DNA of 64,000 bases, from contig NC_133899.1 in NCBI RefSeq assembly GCF_964199755.1, positions 29,553,446 through 29,617,445 of the forward strand, in the 5' to 3' direction. This stretch comes from Larus michahellis (Eukaryota; Chordata; Aves; Charadriiformes; Laridae). The notes below the pieces were generated by a model, which saw only the letters and a program-made list of their open reading frames with translations, did not search any database and was not told the DNA's origin. The position numbers were made by a program, and so were the translations under genes. Every line of letters begins with the position of its first letter. The stretch's first letter is position 1. Shown piece by piece: positions 47,590 through 60,794 of this stretch.

Positions 47590-50500
47590 CAGGAGTTGAA
47601 GTCCATTCTTTACTTTTTCTTTTTTCTTTTTCTTCAGCGAAATGTGACTTTATAAGAGACAGTCTCCAAGTTGAACTCTCCAGCTATTCATGGGTGTGTA
47701 GTAAGTATATGAGCAGGTAGGCATTAAGATTGGTGCTGCGCTTGCACCTTTTGCTGTAAGAACAGTTTTAACCTCAGTGTGTACAAACCCCATCAGCAAG
47801 CACAGAGGTGCTGGCGCAGCTTTGCTCTTCCAGCCTGGAGCAGGGCCTGGCTGGCCAGAGCCGTTCAGAGGAGTAATGACTGGTGGAGGCCTGGGGAGTA
47901 CTGCTCCCTGGAGAGGAAGCACTTTGTTTTAGACTGAATGCCCGCTGTGATCCTTACTTTACTTTTTCACTGCAAATCTGTGGGAATCTAGGATGGAAAA
48001 GGTACATTTCTAAAGTGGATCCAGAATATTTATGACCAGAACGTGAATTTAAGCCAAGTAATAAATTGTATCTCTCTACAGAAGAGAAAAATTGCGTACA
48101 ATTTCATGATAAATGAATGGCAATATTTTTTTTAAGGTAAATTTATCAGCAAGGTAATTGCTTGAATAAAGACCCAGCACTCATAAGGTGAGAGCAGGAG
48201 GAAAGCTACAGGTGAGGCAGTAGTTTTTAAACAAACCCTGTCAGAAGCGGCATAGGCTGCTTTATCTCTTGTTTCTGTGGCTAGCATTCCTTTGGTGGCT
48301 GTCACATGTTTACCAGCCAGCAGCCTTCCTTCTTCCTTGGGACATTAAATCAACAAGTATATACAGAGAAAAGAGCAAGAGCACGAGCACTACTCCTGTT
48401 TTTGAAACTCAGGACTGTGCTTCTCTTCAGCTTTGCCCAGACTACATGAACACTGCGAATCCTGAGGATTTAGCAGCCTGTCCTAGGAAGAAAGCTTTGA
48501 AACGTGTTATTTGTGAGAAAAGTGTTCTTGGGAAATTTCGTTGCTGGTTTGACCTGTCTTGCTGCTTTATGTAAGTGTGAATAGGTAAGTCGCTCATGTT
48601 TTGAATGTTTTGTGGCTATTTCTTGGTGAGAAGATTGCTTTCCTAGTTTGTTACTTTGGTGATAGTTACAGTTTGAAAAGCAAATTCTGTGTTACCAACG
48701 CTTGCTACTTTGGATTTGCTTGTTTGGTTTTCTTGAAGCACAAAGGTCTCGGAAATTGCAAGTAATGAAATAGGAGTTAGCCTTTTCTTCTGTTTTCTAC
48801 TTTGTCATTGTGCTATTTCCTGCTGTCATTTCAGATTTTACTGTAAAGCAGTAGTAAGACCGTAATTCTAGATCCATAATGAATAACACAAGTGTGGAGT
48901 ATTTGCATTCCTGTTAAGCAGAGGGCACATCTGATAGCTGTGCAAGGGAAGCCATGGATAATTGCAGGTATTTATGACTGAGGTAGGCTTAAAAAAAGAC
49001 CTAAATGTAGCAGGATGGATGTGGAAGAAAACAGCTGAAGAGATCGAAATACAGTAGTAAGTAGACTCCATAGCTTGGCTCAGTGTGTCTGAAAACATCC
49101 AAGGAACATGCTGCACTTTATTCTTGTGGTCCTTAATGTCAAGTGTTTTGCAGAATGTATGTGGGGATGTTTGCCCATGTGGGCTGGACTGGAGCATCAG
49201 AACTGAAGAAGCCCTTGAAATACGTGGAATCTATTTTACTCTGTTGTATCTGTTTTGGCTAGCAGTTGCCTCTGTCTGCCTCCCCTCTTCTCACTCTTCT
49301 GGCTCTGAAGTGGCATGGCTCTCCATTTATCCCTGAGAATGGTCTAATGTCACAGCTTTTGCTTGAAAGAAACTCCAGGTGGAGGCTTTGAAATTTGTTA
49401 ATGCAAATGAATCATCTGAGGCAGCGTTGTGGTCGCTTTAATCTGGAGAGGGCCCTTCGCACAGGTTTTGTAGTGCTGGGATCTGGACCTGCACGTTGCT
49501 TTTACAAAGGAATTATGGAGTGTGTCTTACATCATAAACATTTGTTTTCTCTGAAATCATTCCTGCTCCCCATTAGATCTGTGACAACTCTGCTTTTTAT
49601 TTACGTGCTTTTGATTTTCCATGCCCTGTAGAGACAGATATTTTGGGCATAAGTCCCAGGGTCCATCTTTGATTCAGTTTGGCTGAACTGAGATTAAGCA
49701 AGACTGAGGAGTGCCTGGAGTAGAAAGAAGGTGGGATATAGGAGGGTATAAGGTGGGAAAGCACACATAGGGAGCCAGCTGTTCTTCTGGCTGTTAAAAC
49801 CACCTCTGGTTCCCCCCTCCTTATGCCTGTGGGACTTCATTGCCTTTCTGTTATCGCAGATATTATCTGTTATTGTTTAGCTGAGCTATGACTTCAGTTC
49901 ACACCCTTCTCCATGCAGCCCTAGTAACAAATTATCTGGTTTGTTATACTAATATGGATAAAGAAATGTTTATGGTGACGTGGTAGAAGGTGGCAGTACT
50001 TGCTAAGCTCTTCACTGTATTAAGTACATGACTCTAGAAACCACTGACATTTTTTTTTTACCCAAGCATTTGTTTTAATGGCTTTTGTTATTGTTAGAAC
50101 ATATTTTCCCAGGGCGTAGGTCACTTGGTCGATATCAGAGGCCTAGAAATCTTCCACAATATGCTCTTTCTTTGAAACCACACCCTGCTTTATGAGCAGC
50201 CTTCTTCCGCTTCAGGGCTTCCTTCTAAATACCAACAATTCCTCCATCCTGTTCCTCAAGAGCTGGAGCCTGAGCTTGATAGCTAGCCCGGGTCCCAGGG
50301 AGCTGTGTGGTGGGGCAGCATATCCTGTGCAGATGTCCTCCATATCAGGACAAAAAACACATAAGTGTCCCTCGCACCAATTGTGGCAATACTGTGTGTT
50401 ATTCTGGCAGCCAACAACGTGTGTGGAATGAAACTCAGTGTAGGCCTGTGGCTTTTAGGTTCAGAGAGTGGTGTGTTAGTGTCCTTTGAGATGTAGGAAA

Positions 50501-53500
50501 GAATGACCCAGGAGGTGAAGGATAGCCTGAACGCCAGAGTTGAGTCTACAGTTCAAACACCCCAATTCCTTTTGGGAATTGCCTGGAAAGGTCATACTTA
50601 CGGCCATCCTGGGTGATGTAGCACTGAGGGTTCTTAGATGGTAAATGGCTTTTCAGGGTCATGAATCTCATCACCACCAAATAGAATTTCTTGTCCTGTC
50701 AGCAGCGCGACTGTAGAAAATTCCTCTCCCGTCTGCTGTTCATGCCTCTTTTCGTGGCCCCTTTGTTGTGCTAAATGGCAGACTGATCGTCTGTCTTTGT
50801 GGCTCGACTTAAATGCAGGGGCCGGAAACCTTCAGTGGAGCTGTAGAAAGGTTGGTCTTGTTTCTACTTAAAAAAAAAAAAAATAAATTACTGGTTGTGC
50901 TTTTGGGGCTGAAATAGCTACTAAAGGTACCCTTTCAGCATTGCCAATTAGAAGTTGTAGATAAAGCAGGTGTTCTCTGCTGCAGTTTGACAGCAGTCCC
51001 CAGTCTAGGAAGGTCGAGAGATACATGATTGACCCATTTTTTCTTCTTGGTCAGCACTTTGCTGTTAACTGGATGTGTTTAACGGGAGCTGAAAAAGGGA
51101 CAGAGTGGATTGAGAAGGCTCAGAACATGTAGCACCAGGCCTGTAAGGAGTGTATGTAACCAATATTGGAAAATTTATTTTTCTTTCAAAGGCCAGGAGT
51201 TGAGGCATGGACCTTGTGGGGGTCCTGTTGCCTGCAGGCGGCTCTCACTGGGCAGCTTGTCTCCTTGCTGCCTGTCCTCTCTGCAGCCTGCCAGGCATGT
51301 GCTGAATCCAGGTATGGAGCTGCTGTGTAGATAGCAAGCCTGTTGTGGCCTCTTACCACCCCCTCTTCTCCTTCGGTAGCTTCAGGAGATGTTCGTGGCC
51401 TACAAGGACCCAACAAATAATGTGTCAAGGAGGAGCCAGGGCTGGGTTCCGGGGGTGCCCTGCTTTCCGCAGGCACATGGCCTGCTCTCCGCACACAGGA
51501 AATCATCTAGGTATTAAGAGATTTGGTTTGATTAGCTGAAATCTCCTGTTGGCAGCACATTTCCAGTCCCTGGAGCAATGGAGATCAGACAGGTTGCCAA
51601 GGCAACGCACAGCCTTCAGCGAGGGGTTTACTGCTTCCTCGTCCTTGGTCAATTGATGGAGTAGGGTGTATTTAGGTCTTTGAAAAAAAAGCTGCTGTCC
51701 GGCCTTTTGCTGTGGTGAGTCATTCTGCCTTGGGTCAAATTGGTGGAACTAAGAACAAGGTTTTGTGGATGAGAAAAATAAGTACATAAGAGCATAAAGA
51801 TCCCAATTAGATTTCTCTTTGAAGAGATGAGAGCACTTCAGTTCTGAGTAGAGGCAACTTATTCTTTGTTATCCCCCACAAATAAGAGAGAAACAGCAAC
51901 TGAGATCCTCCTTTTTCCTCCATCTCCTCCCCCTTCCCCACTCTCCCAAATCTGAAATACTTACTTTTGTTTGCCGGAGGACTCTGTGCTCACCGTTGAA
52001 TTCTTGACCCATACCAGGGATCCTTCCAGTTTGACCTTCTGTCACTGCTTTGCTTGTTGCTCTCTGCTCCCTCCTCTGTTGCAGAAGCCTTGATAAATTC
52101 AGCTTATATAAGTTTTCACTTCATTACATTATTCCTCCTTTTGCACCATCAGGGACATGAAAAGCTCATCATGTCACTGCTGTGAACGCCACTGAGGCAG
52201 TGGTGGTGTGCCGAAAGTCATTGTGTCTGTTGTTGCCTGTTCATTGATCTGGGCTCAAAGTCAGGGAGCGTGTTGGGACATGAGCATCTCTCACTGTGAC
52301 TGTTCCCTGGCTTTACTGAGAGAACAGGGTTGTACCAGTGGTGTGCGGAGCTTTCTCGGAAATCTTGGAAGGGATGCGGTGTTCTCATATGCACGGTCAA
52401 GGAGGGAAATGCCATTGTGCTTAGTGTAAGGCTTGACTTGCTAAGTTAGTAAAGGTTTTTTAAAGTAATTCTGGAAGTGATAGGAAAGATGCTACAAGGC
52501 CAACAAGACCACACCTGGTGAGTTGAAGGTTGTATATGGGAGACAGCATCAGAGTGCCCTTTTTTGTTTCTCTTACTGTTGAGATAAATGTGGGTTGTGC
52601 TTAGCAGTAGATACCTTGTTATTTCAGGAAGAAATTGCACAAGCGAGAATTACAAAGCCGTCATTGCGTGGTTTAACATGGGGAGCCAGGCTGGCATTTT
52701 CTGAACATGCAGGTACTTCTGTTCTCTTGTGAGTGTGCACCTCAGCTGGTGTCATGTAGCATGGGGAGAAGAAAAGGAATTAAAAAATAAACCTAGACAC
52801 TGCTTGCTGAGAGACAAATTCTGACCTTCTCTGTCATAAAACCAGGGTATGACCTTTGTAGACAGCAATTTGTATGTGAGAGGGAAAAATTAAAAAGGGT
52901 GGAGGAGCCTTTAAAAGTCTACATTGGCATCCTTACTTATTTACCCCTTTTGAGAGGATGGCAGTTGATAGATGTGTCACTGTGATGATGCATGGTTATC
53001 TTCTTTCCCTGTCTCAAAATACTGCATTAGTGATACCATGGCAACAAAGAAGTTGTCTTTAAGGAAAAGGAAAAAAAAAAAAGTGTGACTTCAGTGTTCC
53101 AGAAAGGTGGCAGACTGACGGCTCTAGTCTTCCCTTTCTACCCATAAAGTAGTGGTGGTGTCAGCTATGACAAAATGTATCCGATTATGAACTCTGTGTT
53201 GTACTGTGACTGAAAACAAGCCTGGGACATGGTCAAAGACAAACCTACTACAGTAAGAGCAGGCTGAGAATCTGCTGAGAAAACGTGCTCTTATTGGACA
53301 ATTAAATTCTGTTTGAATTACAACTTTTTATGAAAAATACATCATCTTGAAAAAACCTTCCTAGACCCAAGTTGTGTCCTTACTCAGGATGGAATTCCTT
53401 TCTGAGCCAAGTGTGGTGATGGTGAGACAAACCAGATGTCCCTTGCTGGTGTGGTAGGTTTTCTGGAGGTGAGACAGTCAAAGGACACGTGGAAGGGGCA

Positions 53501-56500
53501 AGTTCAAATCTCTGTCCTGTTTGATTCAGACTTGCATTTGATTGAAGGTCTCATCTCTAACACAAGAGCCCTAAGCAGCAGGAGATTGGCTTTTAGGGAC
53601 TAGCTTCTTTCTCTCATTTGATCTAATACAGATTATATAGGTAGTTATCACTACAGACTTTTTCTTGCTTTCCTACATCTTAGGTGAAAGCTTTGACCAC
53701 CAAGTTAGTTCCTTCACTGCTTTGTGTGATGGCTGTTTTTACAATGGAAAATAGTTCCAATGTGCAAAACTGAGAATTTGAGCATAGGTCAGAGATGAGG
53801 GTGAACATTGAGATAGAGAAGAAATGACAGAGCAAAGACTTGTGTGTAAGGGTTTCTCATAGACTGTGGACTAGGAAAGTAATTTTCTGTGTGGTTCTGA
53901 TTTTTCTTCACTGGTCTGGAGAAGGACTGAGACACAGTTGTGAATGCTGCAGTTTTCACTTTGATTATCTCAGCTGTTGGCCCTACTCTGAGAACAATTC
54001 TGGCAGGGACGGGTGGTGGTACAGGAGGACCAAGGCCTGGATGGGTACCACAAGTTTCATCGTGCTGTCTGAGTTAAACGTCTTCAGCCCTGACACGAAG
54101 GGGACCAGCTTTCAGTTCGTGAATGCCAGTTCAAGTGCTGTGCTGCTCAAATTCTCAGTCTCCCTGACCCTGTTAACTTCAATGAATTTTAAATACCGTG
54201 CTGAATTGGAGCCTTTTCTAAGATTATTACTAAGATTGATAATTAGTCTGAATCACCCTTTAGAGGCCTAGGTCATTACTTGAGTCACCTCCGTTTTACA
54301 GCGTGAATGCTCCCCTGTCTGTTAGGGTACACTTCTGTTTCCTTGTTTCATCTGTATTTGTGGGTTTGACGGAGAATTTATCTTACGCCTTCCATTTCTT
54401 AGGTGAGTGCCCTTTCTTGATGCCACTGCCTCCGTGTCCCCAGTTGCGCCTGATGTGCCTTCCCTTGAACTTGGTGTTGCCAGGAGGTGTCGGCCACCTC
54501 TACTGGATTGTGTCACTAAGAAGAATCTGGCTTTGGGGGAAGAAATGCCAGTCTTGTGGCTTTCAGGTGACCCGAGGTGACTGAGGAGATGCTTGGAGGC
54601 CTGTGGCCATTGCTGAGGTGTCATCTCTAGGCAGGTGCTGTACATGTTCTATTTGTGAGCCGGAGCCTTGGGGTGAAAAGTGAGGTATTTCCAGACACTG
54701 AAGTGCCTGCGTAGGTGGATGGGACTCTTCTTGATTGTTCTTTTGGGTCTAGCTTCCACCATTTTGGGTTGTGTCTTTGCCGTGGCTCCCCTTCTGTGGA
54801 GCAGATGTGTTAGCGTTTCCTTGCTTCACAGAGTTGCTGGGGGGATACACACATAGAAGCCTGCAAGGTGTTTGCGTACTGTGGTTATGTGGGTTGTAGA
54901 AGAAAGGGAGATGAAGTTGCTGTACTGTCTCCGAGACCTTTGAAATTGCGTGCCTATGTCATAGGCCATAAGGGCAGCTTAGATCTTTAAAGGTGACCTG
55001 CACATACATCAGCAGCAGCTATGAACGGGCCCATTCTTCCACCTTTTGATTAGTGAAATTTTGCAATCAAAGTTAATAAAAGTATAGTCAGGTCAAAAGC
55101 GACTTTCAGTCCTTCATATTCCTTATATAAAAGGGCTGGAGGGCTCGCTCTTACTATTTGTAAATCAGCACATAAAAATAAAGTGTGTGAAACTGAGCCT
55201 CGATGCAGGGCAAGTCCTCCTGCCTTGGGTGGGAATTTCACCCTTCTGCTGCGGCACTGAATGCGGTCTGATTGCATTTCTGATAATGTATTTGTGGAGC
55301 ACCTTGAGGAGAAGACGAGGAGTTATACAACTGTTCCCTCACAGTGCTGTTAGGAAGGGTCGAGCCTTAACTCCTTTGAAATAGATATCAGAAGAGAGCT
55401 GCAATCCTGTGAAAACACACATTTATTTCTGAAGTGTTTGTGTATTGTGTGTGTGGTGCACACGAATAGAATTGCCACCTGTCCGAGGCTGATAATGATG
55501 ATCTGGGGAGCAGTGGTCATGCGCTCCTTATTCTAGCAGTTTGCGGTATGAGGAGTCAGCGCCTACAGCTTCCCTTGGTCTGAATTTATGAAATGCTGTG
55601 TGCAAGGAGTTGCTTTACCCTTTGTGGCACTTTCTGAGCTTGCACAGATATGGACTGGTTAGAGGTTTTGCTATAATGGAAACAGTGTTAGCTGTGTCTC
55701 GTGAAAACCCCTACTTTCTTTTCTGTCTTGCTCTCTCAGAAAGATCCCATTAATTATCCTATTCCTTTAGGAATCCACATGTGGCACTATTTTCCTTTGT
55801 AACCTTGGCCTCAGCTTGTGAGTGGGCGAAGTGATAAGATCCTGATACCCACATGCTTTGGGCACTGGGTAGAGGAAGTGACTGAGAAACCTTCTTGGTG
55901 TTTCCATTGCGCCCAGCAGGGAACTTGTCCTGGCAGTGGGGCTGCTGTTGTCGTTTCACCCCACATAACTTCCCTTTAGTAGTTGCTGAGCCTTGCTAAG
56001 CACGAGGCTTGTTACAGACGGACTCCTGTGCTTTGCTGGGCTGTGACACTGCTAATAGGGATGAGGATATGTAGGTATGCAAGTAGGTGGAAACTTTCTA
56101 ATACATCGTAATAGTAATAATAATAACGTGCACTTCTACTGCCTTGCAGATTTCGCTAGAACTTCTGCCCACGCATCAGCCTACTTGGTTCACAATGCAG
56201 TGTGCATGCTAGACAATTAGTGGTTGATAATGAAAAATGTCATGGGAACCAGCAGGAAAATCATAGCTTACTCCAAATATATAATGAAATGTAATTAGCA
56301 CAGACAGTAAAACAGACAATTTATGGGGGTTTTTGTAATTAAAAAGTACCAGTAAACATTCCTTTTGCAGGAAGCTTGGTATCAAATGGAACGAAAGAGC
56401 TATTGTCTGGAATAGAATTTTATGCAAAATTTAACCCTTGCAAAGCTGAATGGATTAAAGTTTTCTTAATTGCAGACTTGCCGACTGAATCTATTGTGGC

Positions 56501-58593
56501 ACTTCTTCCATTCATTCTCCTGGTCCTTGTCTGTCTGGAAGGGGCAAAGTCTGCTAGCAGAATTGCTGTGAAATCTGCTACAAGCCAAATACCTAGCCAA
56601 ATTCAATGCATGTAACGGTGTGGCCGGTACTTCCCTCCTGCTCTTCCCTGACTTTCCCCTGAAGTCATCTTGTAGTGTGGAGGTAGCTTTGAGGGAGAGG
56701 CTGGAGCAAGAACAGCATGGTGAAATGCCTTGTGCTCCCTATGTCCTCTGTCAGATGTCTTCTGTTGATCTCACTTCCATCTCTGATCTCCTCTTTCCTA
56801 GTTTGGGGGACTTCACACTGCGCCTCTTGTTTGTTCTTAAGCAGTGTACACAAAGGAATGTGTGCCAGGAGGGCAAACACTGTTTCTTGGCTTGTGCTGT
56901 CACTGAGGGCAACAGAATGTGTGGACCCACTGTGGCATTGCACAAAGGCATCTATGGCATTAATTTCTTAGCTTAAAAATGGGTAAGCGAATGGGAGAGA
57001 GTCCTGGCTGAATGGACTGTTCATGTCCCAAAGCACATAGTGGCCAGTTCCTTCCCTGGACTTGGGTGCTCATGGTTTGAACCAACAGTTGAATGCATCA
57101 CTATGTCTCCTCTTCTTGCCCTCAGGTACAGTTTGTCACCTGTTGCTGTAAGGCTGGGCATTTTAATTGTGTGAGAAACTCTGATGCACTCCCGCAGTGC
57201 TGTAATGCAACCGACACACGTGCGTTTCTGCTGCTCTTCCTCCCCTACACTCTCCCAGGCTCAGACATCCCACCACAAGCCAGAACAGAGGTCTACTCCA
57301 AATCAGTTTTACAATAATTTCCCAGGCCTAATCTTAGCCTAGAGTTTCAAGTCTGCAGAGAAAGCCCTTCAGCTGAGGGTTGAGAGCTGGGCCACGTGGT
57401 CAGGACTGTATGCAGGTGCAGCATGTTTTCCTCTTGATGATGGAGGAGCAGAGAGCCAGCATGCCTCCCATTGCAGAGGGATGAGCTTCCAGCTGGAGCC
57501 AGGTGCACAGACTGTAACATTTCTACCCACGTATGTGAGACAGTGCTCAGGTGCAAAATCACAGCCCTCCCTCAGAGACGCTGTGGCACAAACCTCTAGT
57601 ATCTGGCACTCATAATGTGGGGGAGAGGAGAAGAAATTTCTGCTTAAAGCCGTGGGACAGGATGCATGAGCTCCTTTGCTGTGTGCTGCAGAAGTCCCAG
57701 CCACCTCCTCGCGGTTGGGCAGGCCCTCTTTAGGAGAGGGACTCTGGTTTACTGTGGATGCCATCTGTGCAGGAGGTGTCAGTTCCTGCCAGAGCTGTGG
57801 TGGTCTTTCTGGGACACCTTTCCCCTTTGGTGCCTACAGTGATGGGAAAGGTGGTGCAGGGATCTCAGCCCTTGTTGGCAGCTGGCTGGTAGTCTTTGCT
57901 GTTCAGGATGTATCGGGAGGGGTCTGTGCAGTCCCTTCTTACCTGTGCTCCCAAAACCTCTGCCTCTCTATGGACACAGTTGTTAGTGTTCAGCTTTGAA
58001 AGCTTCCTTCTTGGAAAGTGCTGCTGGATCTTTTGTGAGCTCTGACAGGAGGTGCCTTTCACATCTCTGTCCCAAGGAGCAGGGGAAACCTGAAAGGTTG
58101 TGCCGTGTCCTATGCCACTGCGCTACTACTTTCTTGTTCCTCTGTAACTGACCAGAAAACAAGAATAGATGGGCAATAATGCTGTTGTGCCAGTCTGAGA
58201 TCCTTTAGGACAAGTGGATAGCAGCCGATAATTTGTCTCCAAACTTTCTTTCAGGATGCCTGGTCTAGTCAAGGGTCTGCTTTTTCCTCTGGGAAAGGTA
58301 CCATGCAGGTCTGTTGGACAAAGAGGCACTTTGAGGATTTCTGCAGCTGGTGTGTAGCGTATCGGAGCATGCATTGGACAATTTGTGTTTAAAAATACTG
58401 GTGGCTTGCTTGTGCCCTGTCTGAGAAGGGGAAACCCTGGCATCTCCTTGGGCTCAGAGTTGAGATTTTATAAAAGGTCTTAATAAACAGTAGCAGTGGT
58501 GTCCTTGCCCCTCTATGTCACACGCTGATTGTCAGTTTGCTACACACCTGCTCCAACTTCTCACGTACACACGTATGCATGTGAGCTTGTGGG

Positions 58594-58608
58594 CACACAC
58601 ACACACAC
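58594..58608. repeat. (CA)n microsatellite
   Basis: Seven or so CA units within a CA/GT-rich neighbourhood. Confidence 0.8.
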
Positions 58609-58740
58609 TTGTGCTGAGATGCGGTGATCCCAAGCGTGAGGTAGAGCGTAATCCTTCTTCCTGCATATGCTGTGCTCAAGAAAAGGAGTCAGTGATGGGG
58701 ACCCAGACAGGCTGTCGTGTATATTCTGGGGTTATGGCTG

Positions 58741-58780
58741 CTTTGATTTATACTCAGCTCCTTTGATTTATACTTGGCTC
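58741..58780. repeat. 20-bp tandem duplication
   Basis: CTTTGATTTATACTCAGCTC at 58741-58760 is followed directly by the same word with two changes at 58761-58780. Confidence 0.9.
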
Positions 58781-60615
58781 CAGCAGCCACTTAATGGTGA
58801 CTTCAGCATCTGAAAATAGCCAGAGTAGATGTATCACTCAGCCACTCTCGCATCCCAAGCCCTGCTCTGTGGGTTGAGGCGTGAGGGGAAGATAAGGCTG
58901 GTACGTGCCTGCCAAATTATCCAGGGAAGCTGTGGCACCAAATTTCAGTGCTGACAGGGAGACACACTCTCTTCATGGACGCTGCTTAGTGTTGGTGTGG
59001 CACAAGGGGGACACAGAAGTAGTCGCCTGACAAGTGGCTGTGCCCATGCAGAAGAGAGCAATGGAAATGTACACTTGATTTTGTTGTCATTTAAGCTACT
59101 GTAATTCAGTGCATGTTTCTGTTCCTTGCTTAGGCTGGAGTGAGCAAGGTCAGAGCCACCTCTGGAGTTTGCGTAACCTGTATTTCTCTGGGTTCAGCCC
59201 CAAACGCTTGTCTTTTTTGCATGTGGGCTGCTGCTATGCATTGATGATTTTTGTTTCCAATTGAGGCACATTGGCTTGTATTAATTTGGGATTTTTTAGT
59301 CCCCTAGATCATAGTCCTAGGGTGCACTATCAAGCCTGTAACTCGAGACAGTGTAGCTCTTCTAGCCTAAGCCTTTTGCTGAGTCAAGTCTTGTAAACTC
59401 CCAGTGGGATGTTTCACAGGCAGGGCTGGCTCTGTTTACATCTTTCCTCCTGCTGTCTCATCTGTGAGCTGCAGCTTTGCAATCACAGGCATCCCTAGTG
59501 TGCCACTGATGCTGATGATGTTTCATTTTTATGGGGTCTTTGACTTGAATTGAACGAGTGAACTTCACCCCTTCCTGGTGAAGTAATTACCAGAATAACA
59601 AGCCAATTTTATTTTTTTTTCAGATGGCACTTACAGTTTTTGACGTGTGTGCCCTTGCCATCCACATCAGATGATCTATGTAGCGGTTGTCCCTTGTTTT
59701 GGCATTTTGATATGTGTGAGAGAGGTGAAATGGCTTTAAAAGCTTTTTGCTGGCGCCTGTGGTTTGTTGCAGACCCAGCGGTACAGGCGGAATGTGATAA
59801 ATTGAAATAAGACTGTTTCTCTACAGTTTAACTTGGGGATGTTGACGTATAGGACTAGATCGTCAGGTGGTGCGGAACCACTGTGCTTGTTACATGTGGC
59901 CAGACCTGACACCAAGGGAGCTAAACTGAATTACCTGAGCGGGAGGCTGGTCTTTTGCAGCAAAGAATGGTAATTACGTAGTGCAATAATATACTTCTTA
60001 TTTAAGGGTAAAGTTACAGTTGAACAAAGATCATAGGCTATACGTTAACCTGGTTCTTAGTGAACGTAGTGAAGCTAGTGAGTACCATTATGGTGTAATA
60101 CGATCGTTTTAGAGAAAATACACAAATAGTAAAGGAGGTGATGGGGCCCTTTGCCCCCCCCCCGAGCTAATCCTCCCTGCAGTCTCCCCTGAGAATTTAC
60201 TGCAAGCTGTGCAGAAATGGTTTATGACCAACTGCCCTTTCTTGGCTGGGTCCTTGTTGCAATATAGATTGTCTCCCTTGAAGATGGTGGAATTCTGCAT
60301 TGATATGAAAGTTTATTAAAATCGCTTGGAGTCTTTCCTGTGTTTGAGTTCATCATGAGATAGAAATTAAGACCTTAATTGGAACCAGGTTCGGTGTGAA
60401 ATACACCCTGTTGTTGATGTTCTCAGTAGACGGCCCCAACGTGGATATCGTAGCCATTTAACACAAGTCCAAGTTCTGTTGAATTTCATTGTCATTTCTT
60501 CTGGGGAGAGGATGGGGAAGCAGAGCCATGGATGCAGATGTGGTTAAAACACATCTTTTTCTGGGCAGTTTTTCCCACTTGCTCTGATATTTTCTTTCTG
60601 ACTTGCGGTTCCTAG

Positions 60616-60794
60616 TTACTCCTGAGGCCTTTGGGTTTTTGTCTGCATTTGTCTGTCTGGAGTCTTCATCATCCTCCCTGCAGTCCCCTTCCACTTCATC
60701 AACAAGAAGCTCTGCTTTGAAAAGAGAGGCTCCCATGCCTGGAGCAACACAGGAGAAGAAAGCACTACAAAGTCCAGAGTTCATGAGAGCCTTG
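60616..60794 (+). CDS. Candidate second coding exon (protein not recognised)
   Basis: A pyrimidine-rich stretch ending CGGTTCCTAG precedes 60,616, and CTTG|GTAAGT marks a consensus donor at 60,795. Joined to the phase-1 donor at 5235, the first codon becomes GTT (Val). The 59 codons that follow are open, beginning TPEAFGFLSAF, with a serine-rich middle (LESSSSSLQSPSTSS) and a charged end (QEKKALQSPEFMRAL), finishing in phase 0. An alternative acceptor, CCCTGCAG at 60,676-60,683, would start the exon at 60,684. From the same phase it also gives an open frame (PFHFINKKLCFEKRG...) that leaves phase 1. I recognise neither protein. Low-complexity serine and an acceptor-donor pair can occur by chance across 55 kb, so this is only the best candidate. 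Confidence 0.33.

Larger units (their letters stand above)
41116..60615. other. Presumed first-intron sequence, about 19.5 kb, no supported gene
   Basis: Intron-like DNA carrying a T30 run (42,142), A-rich and CA repeats, a small CpG cluster (45,339-45,491) and a 20-bp tandem pair (58,741). Open frames up to about 150 codons occur on both strands but lack recognisable domains, and none joins exon 1 with convincing splice sites in phase. No RNA genes were recognised. Confidence 0.4.

Noticed and set aside
53840..54271. 143-codon plus-strand open frame
   Set aside because: Hydrophobic and cysteine-containing stretches but no recognised family, and no splice structure. Considered a chance frame.
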